Part shown: positions 27,366 through 38,524 of the stretch, in pieces | Layout: each line of letters begins with the position of its first letter | How positions within the stretch are numbered: position 1 is the stretch's first letter | Origin: Apteryx mantelli | Lineage: Eukaryota > Chordata > Aves > Apterygiformes > Apterygidae | Length of the DNA stretch: 64,000 nucleotides | Direction of reading: 5' to 3' | Assembly (NCBI RefSeq): GCF_036417845.1 | Contig: NC_089980.1 | Coordinates: forward strand, 116,771,169-116,835,168 | Position numbers and translations under genes: made by a program | Notes under the pieces: model-generated | What the model was told of the DNA's origin: nothing | The model's input: the letters and a program-made list of their open reading frames with translations, nothing else | Database searches by the model: none

Positions 27366-27391
27366 TGTTAACTTATCATGATAAGTTAACA
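27366..27391. repeat. 26-bp perfect palindrome
   Basis: The sequence from 27366 to 27391 equals its own reverse complement. With one mismatch the symmetry extends to 27363-27394. The arm contains GTTAAC (HNF1-type half site) and TTATCA (GATA-type site), so the palindrome presents each twice in mirrored order. There is no spacer, so it can form a cruciform or fold on itself in single-stranded form. No mobile-element ends are visible beside it. Confidence 0.9.
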
Positions 27392-28039
27392 GCAACATCA
27401 TTGTTGTTACCTGTTTATACATGCAACATTCCAGGAAATTCTTTCAATTCATTTTTGAGTAAAAATATAGGTTTCGAATCGTGCATGAGAAAGAAAAATA
27501 TTTTCTGAAAAACCCGTAAGTGATATCATATCATATTTCAATTTTTACAGGACTCCAGCCTATCACATTTTACTCTCTTAATTCAGGAGAGTTTTCCCAT
27601 ACACTTAGAAACAATTAAGTGTCTCCATATGGAAAAAAAGTGGAATTATTACTAATTTCATCTTCATAATGACCGTACTAATACTAATTTGCTATTGCTC
27701 CATATTAACTTGTTAATTCTACCTTGTCTTGTGAATTTCAACTGTTTTATTTTATTATGTTTTAGTCACTTCTTTTATTTATTTTTTTTTCCTATGGAAA
27801 TATTTAAATTACTGTTAAAATATCTGTGAAATCTAAGGATACTAAAGATCTACAAAAGTTACTGCTAAGGCTGCAGTCTTAACTCTTTCTCCACTCTCCT
27901 TTGTGGACAGGTATTTAAATGCTTTGGTATAATCACAATCTATTGCTTTTATAAAAAGTTTATTTTTTAATAAATTTGCAGTATATGGGTTTTCATAGCA
28001 TTGTGTTAAAAGATATGAAAAATCAGTCAACTAAGAACA

Positions 28040-31000
28040 CCATAAAATCCTCTAGACCAAACCACACAGTATTAGTAGTTATAATCAAAAAATAGGAATA
28101 CTTGAAGGTAATGAAAATTTTCATACATGCAGTTTTAAAGGAAACACATCAAGAAGTTTTCACTGAGTAATATTTTCAGCGTGTCCCTCATTTGTTCTTG
28201 ACCGGAACATCTCGCATGAACATACATTGCTGTTCATCTTGGTACTTCTTGCAGTTCTTCTTTCAGATGAGATTTTGTTGTTGATGGTGACTACAGGAGC
28301 TGCACATATTTGCAAAGGGAGGACACGGCTGGAGAAGTTGTTTTTATGTTTTGCTCTGACAAAGTGAAGATAAATGATGATGCTGATGTCTTTCAGAAGA
28401 GAGTTCACACAGGAAGAGCCTGGCTGCCACGAATACTTTGTTCCTTGTGCTCCAAATTCAGAAATGAGAAAACTTTGTTCCATTGGTCAAGCTTTGTGGT
28501 AAGCCATAATAACCAACGAGATATTTCTTCAGGGTAAATAGGACCAGCCCCATGAAAGATGTCAAAAGAGAGAGGCACATTTATCATTATTCATCACTAG
28601 CTGGAATTATGGAGCAGAAAAGTATGAATGGTATCATGCTTTCTTGCAGTAAATGACTTCCTGATTTTTGAACCAGTTAGCCTGTTTTATGGTAAACTAA
28701 TTTCCAAGTAAAGAACACTAGAAACTCAGCCTGACCGCTACCTCACAATCTGAGGCTCATCAAAACATTTTTATATATTAACATGCATTATTTGATGCTG
28801 AAGAAGGTTCTACAACCTGCACAGGTTTACCTTGCACACATAAAAATATTGAAGTTTGCAAGTCTTTAAGATCTTTTCACTGGTCTTCCTATTAGATTCA
28901 GACACTTTCATCTGTATCTTTGATGCTTTGCCTCCTTTTCTTCTAGTCCCAAGCAATATATCACAATGCTTCCTAAAATCCTTCCATAATATTTTCTGCT
29001 CTGGCTGCTTTTCTAACCTTAACATAGGCTTACTCTAACATGTGACCTTTTAGCTGATATATTGCAACATTAAGTAAACGGAAATACAAACATTAACATG
29101 ATAAGCTTTACCTGTAGCACTGATCTTGCAAGCAGGTAAGCAAAATTTTGTTTTTCAACATTGTAATCAAAATGTAAGTCTTCACACATTCTCTAGTTTC
29201 CTGGATATCACATTTAGCAGTTTGATAAGTTTCAGTGTCCATGTATGTGCTGTGTAGCAACAGATGGAAAATTATCATAACATTTTAAACAAAATTTCAT
29301 CAAAGCCAGTAAGAATTCCACCAAGTTTTTAAAATAATGAAATATAATTTAAAGAAATTAATAAACAGATGGAAAAGATGATTTTAAAGCAAGCTAAAGA
29401 AATGCATTTATCATCTCCATAAAAAACTGCAAAGAAAAATAAAATGTATTTTATTGCTTGGGTACACAACAAAATAGCAGTTTATTTACAAAGAGATGCC
29501 AGGCAAGTTCCTGAAAAAGAGTCTGAATATAATACAGCTCTGTGGAAGGATCTTTTATATTTAATTGATCAAAAAAAGTATTCCATGGTCTGGTATACAC
29601 TGAAGTTCTTGGATTTATATTTTCACTTTCTGCACCATTTGTAGAACTGCAATTCATGACAATTTTACAAAGTAAATGAAATAGAAATTCACAAGGAATC
29701 AATGGGAGACCTGACTTTGGTTAGCAAAGAAAGTATGCTTTAAAATGAGTAAACACTAAAATGAGTATCTGAGAGTAGAATTTTGCTTTATAACAGAAGT
29801 CTTTTGAATGACTTCCACCTTAAAAAGGACCTGCCTGGGCTAAAAGATAACGATATTAATGTATCATATCAGACATTTACTAAGGCATGTACAATCGCCA
29901 AAAAGCACCAGAAAACAAAAATATTATTTTGAAATATAGTAGTTAGTAAGAGGAGGAATGAAATGCATGGCAAAAAGAGAAGAAAACTCAAAAACAATAT
30001 CAAGTAACATTACTGCACTATAAATGATCTCAAGAATGAACACATTGCTAAAGATGATCATTCGCTGGTTGATCTAAAGATATTTCCTCTGATTTATGTA
30101 ACCTTTAACAATTTATTTTGGCCCTTGGAAGAAAAAGAGATGCACTTTGGGAAGCATCTAAAATTAATGTAACATTTCTTAATTTGAAAAGAATTATAAG
30201 AAACCTTCAAAATATTGAATTTAACTATTTAGTTCAATTACAATGCTTTAATCATCTGTTTCATTATTTTCAAAGGTCAAAATACATTTCTTTGAATTCA
30301 TAATGTAGTACACAACTTTCTAAGTCTTATTGCAGTTCAAATCTTGAAGTGTATTAAATAGTCCAAGTTTTCCTCAGGGAGGTCAGTGTTATATAAGCAT
30401 GTATTAATTTACAGAGGTAGGAACGAGGCTGAAAAACAATGCAGTGACAAAGCAGCTTTCTCTTTTAGAAATATCATATACATTAAGATTTTGAAGTAGT
30501 AAAATTTGAAATTACCATTTTTTAGAAGTGTAATCAAATTACTTTTATACTTCATGTTAATAATATTATTATAAGAGAATGGGATATCCTAATTAATTAT
30601 ATCCCCCTTCAACTTTATCAAAATTTCTTTTAAGACAGCTCACATTTCATACTCACCTCTTGCATAATCAATAAAAAGTGAGATACATGAAGATGGGATA
30701 TGTTATAAAGTAAAATGCATTTCAGGAAAGACAGCAAAAGTAATGTTACACTTTCAGATGCTCTGCTGCATTTTCTGTGTAAAATGCTGTAAAGTGGTCT
30801 CTGCAGATACTTGTGACAAAAACCCTCTAATCTACAAGTCATAATATATTGCAGTTTTAAATAAACTATATGCTGTGAAGGAACCATGCCTAGGCTATGT
30901 GTAACATTTTGACTCCTTAGCCTACTAAAACTTATGGAAGAAAACAGTAGTCCTGCTTATCCATTTGAATTTCAGCAAGAAGATAGCAAACTAATTTCTG

Positions 31001-34000
31001 AACACATGATTTTGCTACTTCCTGTATAACTGCTAAGAAAACATTACATACATTAGGTATTTTTAAAGCAAGTCTCTTCAATATCAGAGTTATTCTCTTA
31101 AATCCAATAATCTGTCTAAAATTGAAAATTAATTTTTGATACTTGAGGCATGAATACAAACTACAGTAACTATTCCTAAATGGCACTACTTGTAAACAGA
31201 CAAGTGTTTGATGTGCATATGTGCAACATTTAGAATGAAAATAAAAATCAAATTGCAATGTATAACTGCAACACTTAACACAGTAACATTTTTAAAAATG
31301 TGTTACCTTTAAGTAAAACACTATGGCAAAGATAAACCTGAAACAGAGTCGGCCACAAAACAGGCCAGACGCTGGATGATAAAGCCACAAGTTGCCAGCA
31401 AAGAAAAGATAAAGTTAGTCTCATGTTCCACAGCTGGAAAGAGCTAGAAACATCAGAGAGGCCTGAATTTTACTTCACAGGAAAGGTGAACCTTGTGTCA
31501 TTCTTGCCAATGGGAGCCCAAAGTCTTCCCAGCTAGAGGATATTAATACTCTTTACTTACAGAACATCTTCTTGCTACATAATATCTCCATGCCCCAATT
31601 TGAAAAGACAAATAATTATTGTGAAGCCTACATATTATTTCCTCTACATCATGTTAAAACGAGGAAGACTGTTTAAGGGAGTAATAGAGAAGTCACACAG
31701 ATGTACAAATTTTTCAAGAAAGTTAACTTCAGTTTCTTTTCTGGTGTAAAAAAAAAAAAAGGCCCAGATTCCTACTGTAGCTTCAACTACAAAGGATTTG
31801 AAAACCTGAGAGATCAAAGGAAGAAAAGCAAGCTATGCCCCGCTTTCTGCCTATCAGGGAAGATGATCGTTCTCAGTCGCTAAAATGAAAGAATTTGTTC
31901 ATTTAAGGTGAAATCTGTTGCCGTGCAGAGGATACAAAGTAGGCCTTGCACTGATTCTCTTTGGAGAGAATTTCACTTCACATGAATGAAGCAGAAGTGT
32001 CATCTTTTCCTCTTACTTTGACTCTGTTTAAACAAATTCAACTGAGTAAGAGTGTTTATATTCTGTAGTTTTACATCCCAACAACTTATTAAGCCGTAAA
32101 TCAATAAGGTGAGAGTGGAAGATCCTCTGGGTGTTGGGTTTTTTTCCTCCTTTTTTCCCCCCATTTATAGATCACCATAAGAGAGTAAATGGTGTAGTAA
32201 CTTCTTGAGATTCTTTCTCTACTGCCTGCCATTCAGGGGGGAAAACAGGGTCAAAAATAACCTCCCACTTGCGGCTATTGAAGCTATTTGTTCTGTGCTA
32301 TTTTTATGGGCTACTTGTGAAGCTAGAAAGAAAGCGTGAAAACTGGGAAGATCTTTCCACTCCTCACCACCAATAAAACATGCAACAATACAGAAATACA
32401 TTTCTGTATCCCTGCAGCTACATGAGCTCTAAAAATGACAATGCACTGGTGAAACGGCTTGGACAAAGCTTCCTAAAACGCTAAGTTGATTATCTGCATC
32501 ATTAATAATACTGGATACAGTTTCTATAAAAAGTCACCAGACTATCCAATTGCAAGATTATCAGAATTGCTGGACAGTTTGATGATATTTTATGATATGT
32601 AATTTATATAATATTATTAGGACATTAAAAAGTTTTAAACTGCAAGTCACTGTCAAGAAGGAAAGAACCACAGCAATCTAGTTCAGTTGACCTCCTAGGC
32701 ATGAAAACAAATCTAGTGTAGGAAATCAACTTATTAAAAAAACCTTGCATGTTCAGGGCAATTATATTCCAGACAAGCTTAAACAATTAATTTGCATGCT
32801 CACCCACCCCTAGAGCTTATCGAAAATACAGTATCATAACTCTTTCTAAATTAAAAGATAAAAAGAAAGAAAATAAGGAAATAGGTCAAAAAATGCTTTG
32901 AATCTTCATTCTCAGTACTGACCTGTTGCCTCTTCAGGGTACTGCAGGAGAGTTTTCACTCTGAAAGGCAGCATGCCAGACGCTGACGGCTGCTGCATCA
33001 GCCTCACAGCTTCCACAGTGAAATATGCATCAGACACCCTAAACGACCACTACACAAGAGACCAGTGTCCAGTACTTCCTAAATTTGTATCTTTTTTTAT
33101 GCTTTCCTTTCTAGCTCTGTTTCCAACTGTTTTATCAAGACAACCTTTAAGTTTGCTAGATTAAAACTTACTTTGCAACAACTCTTTCAGTGTTCAAACT
33201 GAACTCAGATCAGTCTGACAAACCTCTCTTCTTTCCTTTGAGGTGACAAATTTACATTTGAAAGAGGGTATTCAAGAGGGGGGATACAAGATCAAGAGTG
33301 ATGGACGGATTCTGGGTGAGAAGGAGCACGTATGAAGGACCCAAGAAAGGGAGATATTGGCAGATAGAAAGTTCTCGTGTATACTTCTTGTATTACCTGT
33401 ACATATGTACAACCTGCATCTCCAAATTACAGGTTTTACCATTTTTGATTTATGTAGCTATTTGACCATATTTTTTGATCCATTTCATTATTGCCAATTC
33501 GTCTGCTTTGTTAGACATAGACGTAACAACATCTGCTGAAGAAAACAGATACTGATTCCCTTTGTGATATAAAAGCCTCTAGCTACGGAACACCTACTCT
33601 ATCTCAGCTGACTGCAAGCATATATTACATTTATTGCCAAAAGTGGGGGGAAAAAAGTATTTTTAAATAGGAGGAATATATGCTTATAAAACCACAAAAT
33701 AACTCAGAGGGCTGAAAGCTAACACCATATTGGAAGGATTTTGTTGTTTATTTTTCAAAACTGGCAGGGACAGAGAAACGTGAAAAACATAGAATGAAAA
33801 CGTGTAGCAAATGAGTAACTTTTATGTACAAAAACAGTGTTTAAGAAACCACAGTGAGAAAAAAGTGAGACCAAATGTATGAGCATGAGCAGAAACATTA
33901 ATTGAGAAATCTAACTGCAATGCTTCCCATCCTCTCATCACAACTGTGTACTAAATACATAAACCGCTACCTGACATTTCCTGAATAAATATAATAGGAA

Positions 34001-36700
34001 AAGTACTTATTTTACTTTAATGAATCATTTTGGCCCCTATGACAGAAATTAGCTGTGGTGATGCATAATCTCTTTCAGGAAATATAATTCTCTAATGGAG
34101 ATATTTATGGAATGAAATATGAGAAGTTGTGGTCTCGGTCAGGTCTACTTTAAAAGGGATTCTGATTCATCCATGCCTGCTTCTATTTACATTTGATCAT
34201 AGCTGTTGACATACTGTATCTGCCATGCATAGATGTATTTCTCTACTAGAGGTAAGAAAGCCATATGGTTTGTGGATGCCTATGAATTTTTGCAAGGCAA
34301 GTTGAACTTTTTTTTTTTCCTGTAGTTATTCAAACAAAACTACCCATTTAACAAGCATAATATTTTAGATTCAGATGGGATACTTTGGTCCATATATTAT
34401 ATTTCTAAGAACTGAAATTATCCCTTAAATACAATCATAATTGATGAACTAACATTAACTTTCTGCATTAGTGACACTCAGTCCTCTGTTTACCATGCAT
34501 GGTTAAACAAACTAATTCACTGTAGCGAGGAACTGAAGCAGCTAATAAGAATTGTCTTGTTCATGCAGTAAAACTGAAGCAGCTGTTTTTGTTTGATTGA
34601 TGTAGCTTGAAAGGGCCCCCTGATGGTACACCTTTGAAAAAACAAGGGTTTATTTCAATGTTCTATTACCAAAACTACTCACAGGATTATCATAGCTATA
34701 CAGGGAAATTGCTTCGACTATGTGTAATTGCAAATGGGGGGGGGGGGGGGGAATGTTCCTGGCTATTAAAGACAGATGCAAAATAACATTTTCCCACCTT
34801 TGCTAAGCACCACAGAAACGATCTCATAAATTATTCCAATTTTCATAATTTCCTCGGATAAAGTTCTCGATCAAGCTGAAATTTAGTCATTAAGACAGCA
34901 TTTATGAATACTTTCTATCAGACCATCCACTGTCAAAATAAAATGCTGCGACTGTGAAGTGGCAACTTGACCAGGATGGTCAACAGTCAGGGAAACCTAT
35001 AGAGACTATCGTGTGCGTAGGATGCTACCTGGTGTTACAACACAGTGAAAATTGAATACTCAAGCATTTCTCAGGATCAGGTAGAAGGACTGTTCAGGTA
35101 TCATACCTGCTAATTAATATTAACTTACTTTATACATTGGACCTTACCAGAATACAATTATTAGTTAACCATAATGGACATTGAGGTGCACAACACTTTT
35201 TAGAAGTCCTGATTTCATAAGTTTTTGTTTTAATAGCTTGCTATAACCAACAATATCACCTCTAATACTGGTGGGATTTTTCCCTACGTAAATGTGAAAT
35301 CACGATCCCATTAAGTCATTAGGAAAATTACCACAGATTCAGCGAAGTATGGATTCCACCGCACAAGTCGACATTACAAACACACAACACATTCTCCTCA
35401 ATGTCTCTGCCAAGCAGTCTTTGTTTGCTGGTTCTTAAGTGCTCGTTTAAAGCATGTATGCCTCCATTCTTAGTATAATTAAAAATTATACCAAATATTA
35501 AAATAATTTTCAAAGAGGGCCTAAAAATTTTAAAAAGGTAACCAAGAGGTATGCGTTGCATTGTTCTAATGGAAACTGGATATATGTGTAACTAGAAGCA
35601 AATATCACTTTATAGTACTAAAATGAAAAGCTAAAAATAATCAAACTTATTTCACAGCCCCAGTTTTTACTTCATGTTTAACTGAACAATGGCATAATAA
35701 ATGCATTCTTTAACTTAGAAATATTATGTCACATCACACAGGGTCTGACTATTGCACTCAGACTTAAATCTCCAATGCATAACATTCTAATTCATGAAAT
35801 TGCTAAACATCTTCTGATTCCATTTCAAGCAGATACTAGACATCTTGAAAAGTAAGCCAAATAATTTGGGGGGCACACGACCTTTTAAATAAAAAAGATA
35901 AAATCTGGTTAACACTGTAAAAATCGCTACACCCAGTAAAATTTAAACTTGCAAATTTGAAAGAAAATGCTTTGTGTAATCCATCTGAAAATGACTTTTG
36001 AAAAAATAATTGCTATATTGCTAAAAGCACAGAAACATAAAACTTCTACTATTCCTATTTTATCTATTTTCCAGATAAAACACAAAGATGAAATGGAAGC
36101 TGATATATAATGCAGCCATCTTAAATACATTCACATTATAAAATAATATCTTCACCTGCTCTACACCATAGTCACTTTTTTACATTAATCCAGTACAATT
36201 AACACGCTCCCCTGACATATCCTAAACTATGCTAAAAAGGATTCAGCTTCTCTGACCCCATGCCAGATTTCTCAGTCATCTGCACTTGGATTTACTAGTC
36301 ATGTCCAAGAGACACTTCCATCTAGAAGCACGCTTGCTTCCAGTCAGGTACTACTCCATAACCAACTTAAAGTATTCAGTATTTCGAATTTTGTTAGCGC
36401 TCCATTTCTGGAGCTACTCTGAAGTACACAGAAATATATACAAAACACTCCAACAATTAGAAGAGCACTTCAGTTTCACAGCCTAGTTCTCGGGCTCACA
36501 TCACCTAGAGTGATTGGAGCACCTGATTTTGTTTTAAGTGCTTTAAATTGGAGGACATTCAAGCATCACCTCCGCCCAAGACCCATTAAACCAGTGTAAA
36601 CCTGTAACAAAACACCAACGGAAACAGACAACAAAAGATTTATAGCTAAAGATTAAAAACCTCTTGAAGTTTTAGGGAAGTTGAATCTGAACCACTTAGA
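28040..36700. other. Gene-free intronic stretch
   Basis: A/T-rich sequence. The region 28160-28590 stands out slightly for two overlapping open frames on the minus strand; otherwise only the poly-G run at 34.74 kb is noteworthy. No repeat family was recognised. Confidence 0.4.
34736..34751 (+). repeat. Poly-G run
   Basis: Sixteen consecutive G. A likely place for length error in assembly. Confidence 0.9.
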
Positions 36701-36744
36701 TGTGCATTTACAAGTAAACACCAAGCTGCAGGATACCGAAAGCG

Positions 36745-36752
36745 CTATAAAA
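36745..36752 (+). promoter_or_regulatory. TATA-like motif at the left edge of the CpG island
   Basis: CTATAAAA in the plus orientation lies about 25 bp before the CpG-rich sequence starts. A promoter here would fire rightward, antisense to the minus-strand gene's intron 1. There is no independent support for a transcript; the motif may be coincidental. Confidence 0.2.
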
Positions 36753-37511
36753 CTGGGGCACTAACAGTGTACGAAGTAGGTTACGAAGACGGACGAAAGG
36801 CCGGCAGTAAGAGAAATCACCCTTTGGCATTTCTGCCGGCGGGACCGCTGCCCGCGCCGCCCTGCGCCGAGCCGCGCCGGGGCCCCCCGAGGCGGCGGGG
36901 CCGCGCGCAGCGGCCGCGCCCGCGGGGCGCCGCGCGGGCCGCGCTCCGCCGGCAGCGTGCTCCGACCCGGGAGGCGGGCGCGGGAGGGAAGGGAGCTGCG
37001 GTTTGGTATTTTTATTTTTGCCCGCTATTGCACAGGATCCCGGACGCGCCCCACGAAGCCGGCTGCAAATACGGCCCTCTCCGCGGGGTCCCGGCCGCCC
37101 CCGCGGAGCGGAGCGGTGCGGGCAGCCCCACCGCGCTGCGCTGGCGGGAGCCGCCCGCCGCCCGCGCTCCCCCGGCGCTCTCCGCTGCCCGGGGCGGCGG
37201 GAGCCAGGCGTGCGCGCCCGCGGACACACGGCTGCGAGCCGCGGCGCCGGCCGCCGAGTTTCCGCGCGGCGCCGCTCCCTGCGCGGAGCCGCCGCGCGGC
37301 ACGGACGAGGCGCGGCACGGAGCGGCAGTGGCCGCGAGCGCCGCGCTCCCCCCGCGCAGGGGCAACAGCCCCTCGGAGCGGCCGCGCTGCTGCCCGGCGG
37401 GGGCGGACGGCAGGGCCGGGCCGGGCTCAGGGCTGTGGGAAGCCGCGGAGCGGCCCTGTCCCGCGGACGGACCGCGTCCCCCCCGCCGTCGCCTCCGCGG
37501 TTTGACACCGC

Positions 37512-37546
37512 GGGGGGAAGGAGAGGGGGAGGCGGGGGACGGTGGG
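37512..37546 (+). other. G-quadruplex-forming G tract
   Basis: Four plus-strand G runs of 6, 5, 5 and 4 (37512-37517, 37525-37529, 37534-37538, 37543-37546) are separated by loops of 7, 4 and 4 bases. This meets the standard G4 pattern with room to spare. It is on the non-template side for the plus gene but in the template strand of intron 1 of the minus gene, about 0.5 kb into that intron. Confidence 0.6.
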
Positions 37547-38022
37547 GTCACCTCTCCCCCGTCGTTTCTCGGCTCCCTCCTCACGGAGCAGCCCTAAACT
37601 CGCTCCCTCAAGACTGAAATCGCCGCTGCCGCAGCCCTGCGCGCAGGCGGCCGCGCCGCCCCGCCGTGACCCGCGGCTGCTCCCTCCGGCCCCACCGGCC
37701 GCCCCGGGCCCCGGCGCGTCGCCTGCCCCGGCCCCGCGGCGTGCGCCGCCGCGCTCCGGCAGCCGTCCCGCGCGGGCCGCGCCGAGCGCCGCGACGGGCG
37801 GCCGCCAGCTCCGCGCCCACTCGCGGCGGGCACCGCCGACGGGCGGCGGGCGCGCTCTCGGCCCGCGCCGCCGTTCCGCTCCGCTCCGGCGTCCCGACGG
37901 CTCCGGCCCCAGCAGCGGGCCCCGCGGCCCCCGCCACCGCCGCCCGGCCTCGCGGGCGCAGCCCCGACGCCCCGCGCCCGCCGGGCGACCCGGCCCGACG
38001 GCGGCCCCCGCCCGCCCCTTAC

Positions 38023-38040
38023 CTTTTTCAGCGCTGACAT
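38023..38040 (-). CDS. First coding exon (MSALKK) of an unrecognised minus-strand gene
   Basis: On the minus strand an ATG at 38040-38038 opens six codons, MSALKK, followed directly by GTAAGG at 38022-38017, a near-perfect splice donor after AAAAAG. The exon ends in phase 0. The base at -3 from the ATG is G, a reasonable initiation context. The start lies inside the CpG island, facing away from the plus-strand gene. I do not recognise the protein from six residues and found no convincing second exon in the 38 kb downstream, so intron 1 would exceed 38 kb. Such a short first coding exon with a very long first intron is common in large vertebrate genes. The call rests on the combination of ATG, donor and island position. 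The alternative is that this ATG lies in a non-coding first exon. Confidence 0.6.
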
Positions 38041-38330
38041 ATCAGCGTGCGGCGCGGAGCGGGGCGGTGCGGGCGGCTCGCGGGGCGGCTCAGGCGGACG
38101 CGGCGCCCGGGCGGGAGCGGCAGCGGCAGCGGGAGGCGGAGGAGCGGCGCGTGCACCGCATTACCCCGCGCTCCCCGCGCGCTGCCGCCAGGGCTGCCTG
38201 CCGCGCTCGCCGCTCGCGGACACCCCCGCGCGCGCAGCGGCGGCGCCCGCCGGCTCTGCGCAGCCGCGCTCCCCCTGCCGGCACCCGCGGGCGCAGCGCA
38301 GGACGGCAGCCCGTGGCGGGCGGCGCGGCA

Positions 38331-38340
38331 GGGGCGGGGC
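38331..38340 (+). promoter_or_regulatory. GC box (Sp/KLF-type)
   Basis: GGGGCGGGGC within the interval between the two divergent ATGs. It is a match to the classical GC box, but such matches are frequent in CpG islands, so function is inferred from position only. Confidence 0.45.
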
Positions 38341-38374
38341 CGGGCGGCGCGGTCACGCCCCTCCACCGCCTCCG

Positions 38375-38379
38375 CCAAT
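38375..38379 (+). promoter_or_regulatory. CCAAT box
   Basis: CCAAT in the context CGCCAATGGCG, 124 bp upstream of the plus-strand ATG and about 335 bp upstream of the minus-strand ATG. NF-Y sites are typical of bidirectional promoters. This is the only CCAAT I noticed in the intergenic core. Confidence 0.45.
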
Positions 38380-38420
38380 GGCGTGCCTCCCGCCCGCTGA
38401 TCGACAGGCCCGGCGGAGAG

Positions 38421-38427
38421 CCGGAAG
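38421..38427 (+). promoter_or_regulatory. ETS/GABP-like site
   Basis: CCGGAAG followed by GAGG, 76 bp upstream of the plus-strand ATG. It matches the ETS-family core, which is enriched in divergent housekeeping promoters. Assignment is by motif and position only. Confidence 0.4.
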
Positions 38428-38502
38428 GAGGGCGAGCGCCGAGCTCCTGGCGTCGAGGGACGCCTCGGAGGGGGCTGCCGGGGGAGCTGCGCGCCCGGGG
38501 CG

Positions 38503-38524
38503 ATGGCCCTGAGCAGGAGGGAAG
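38503..38524 (+). CDS. First coding exon (MALSRRE) of an unrecognised plus-strand gene
   Basis: ATG at 38503 sits in a strong initiation context (G at -3 and G at +4). It encodes MALSRRE plus the first base of an eighth codon and ends at a donor reading GAAG/GTAAGG, with the intron starting at 38525. The exon ends in phase 1. It lies near the right side of the CpG island, 76 bp downstream of an ETS-like CCGGAAG and 124 bp downstream of a CCAAT box. Its phase fits the exon at 58584-58775 exactly: the split codon becomes GTA (Val) and the frame stays open. That agreement is the main reason for accepting both exons. The gene is not recognised, and I do not infer a function from this short peptide. 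Confidence 0.65.

Larger units (their letters stand above)
1..38022 (-). other. Inferred first intron of the minus-strand gene (partial)
   Basis: From the donor at 38022 down to the window start I find no exon that I can support for the minus-strand gene. Apart from the island end (36.77-38.02 kb) the sequence is A/T-rich, with short chance open frames on both strands. Sub-features that I can support (repeats, hairpins, a CpG patch, a CR1 copy) are listed separately. The possibility that some exons or a nested non-coding RNA gene are hidden here cannot be ruled out by reading alone. Confidence 0.5.
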
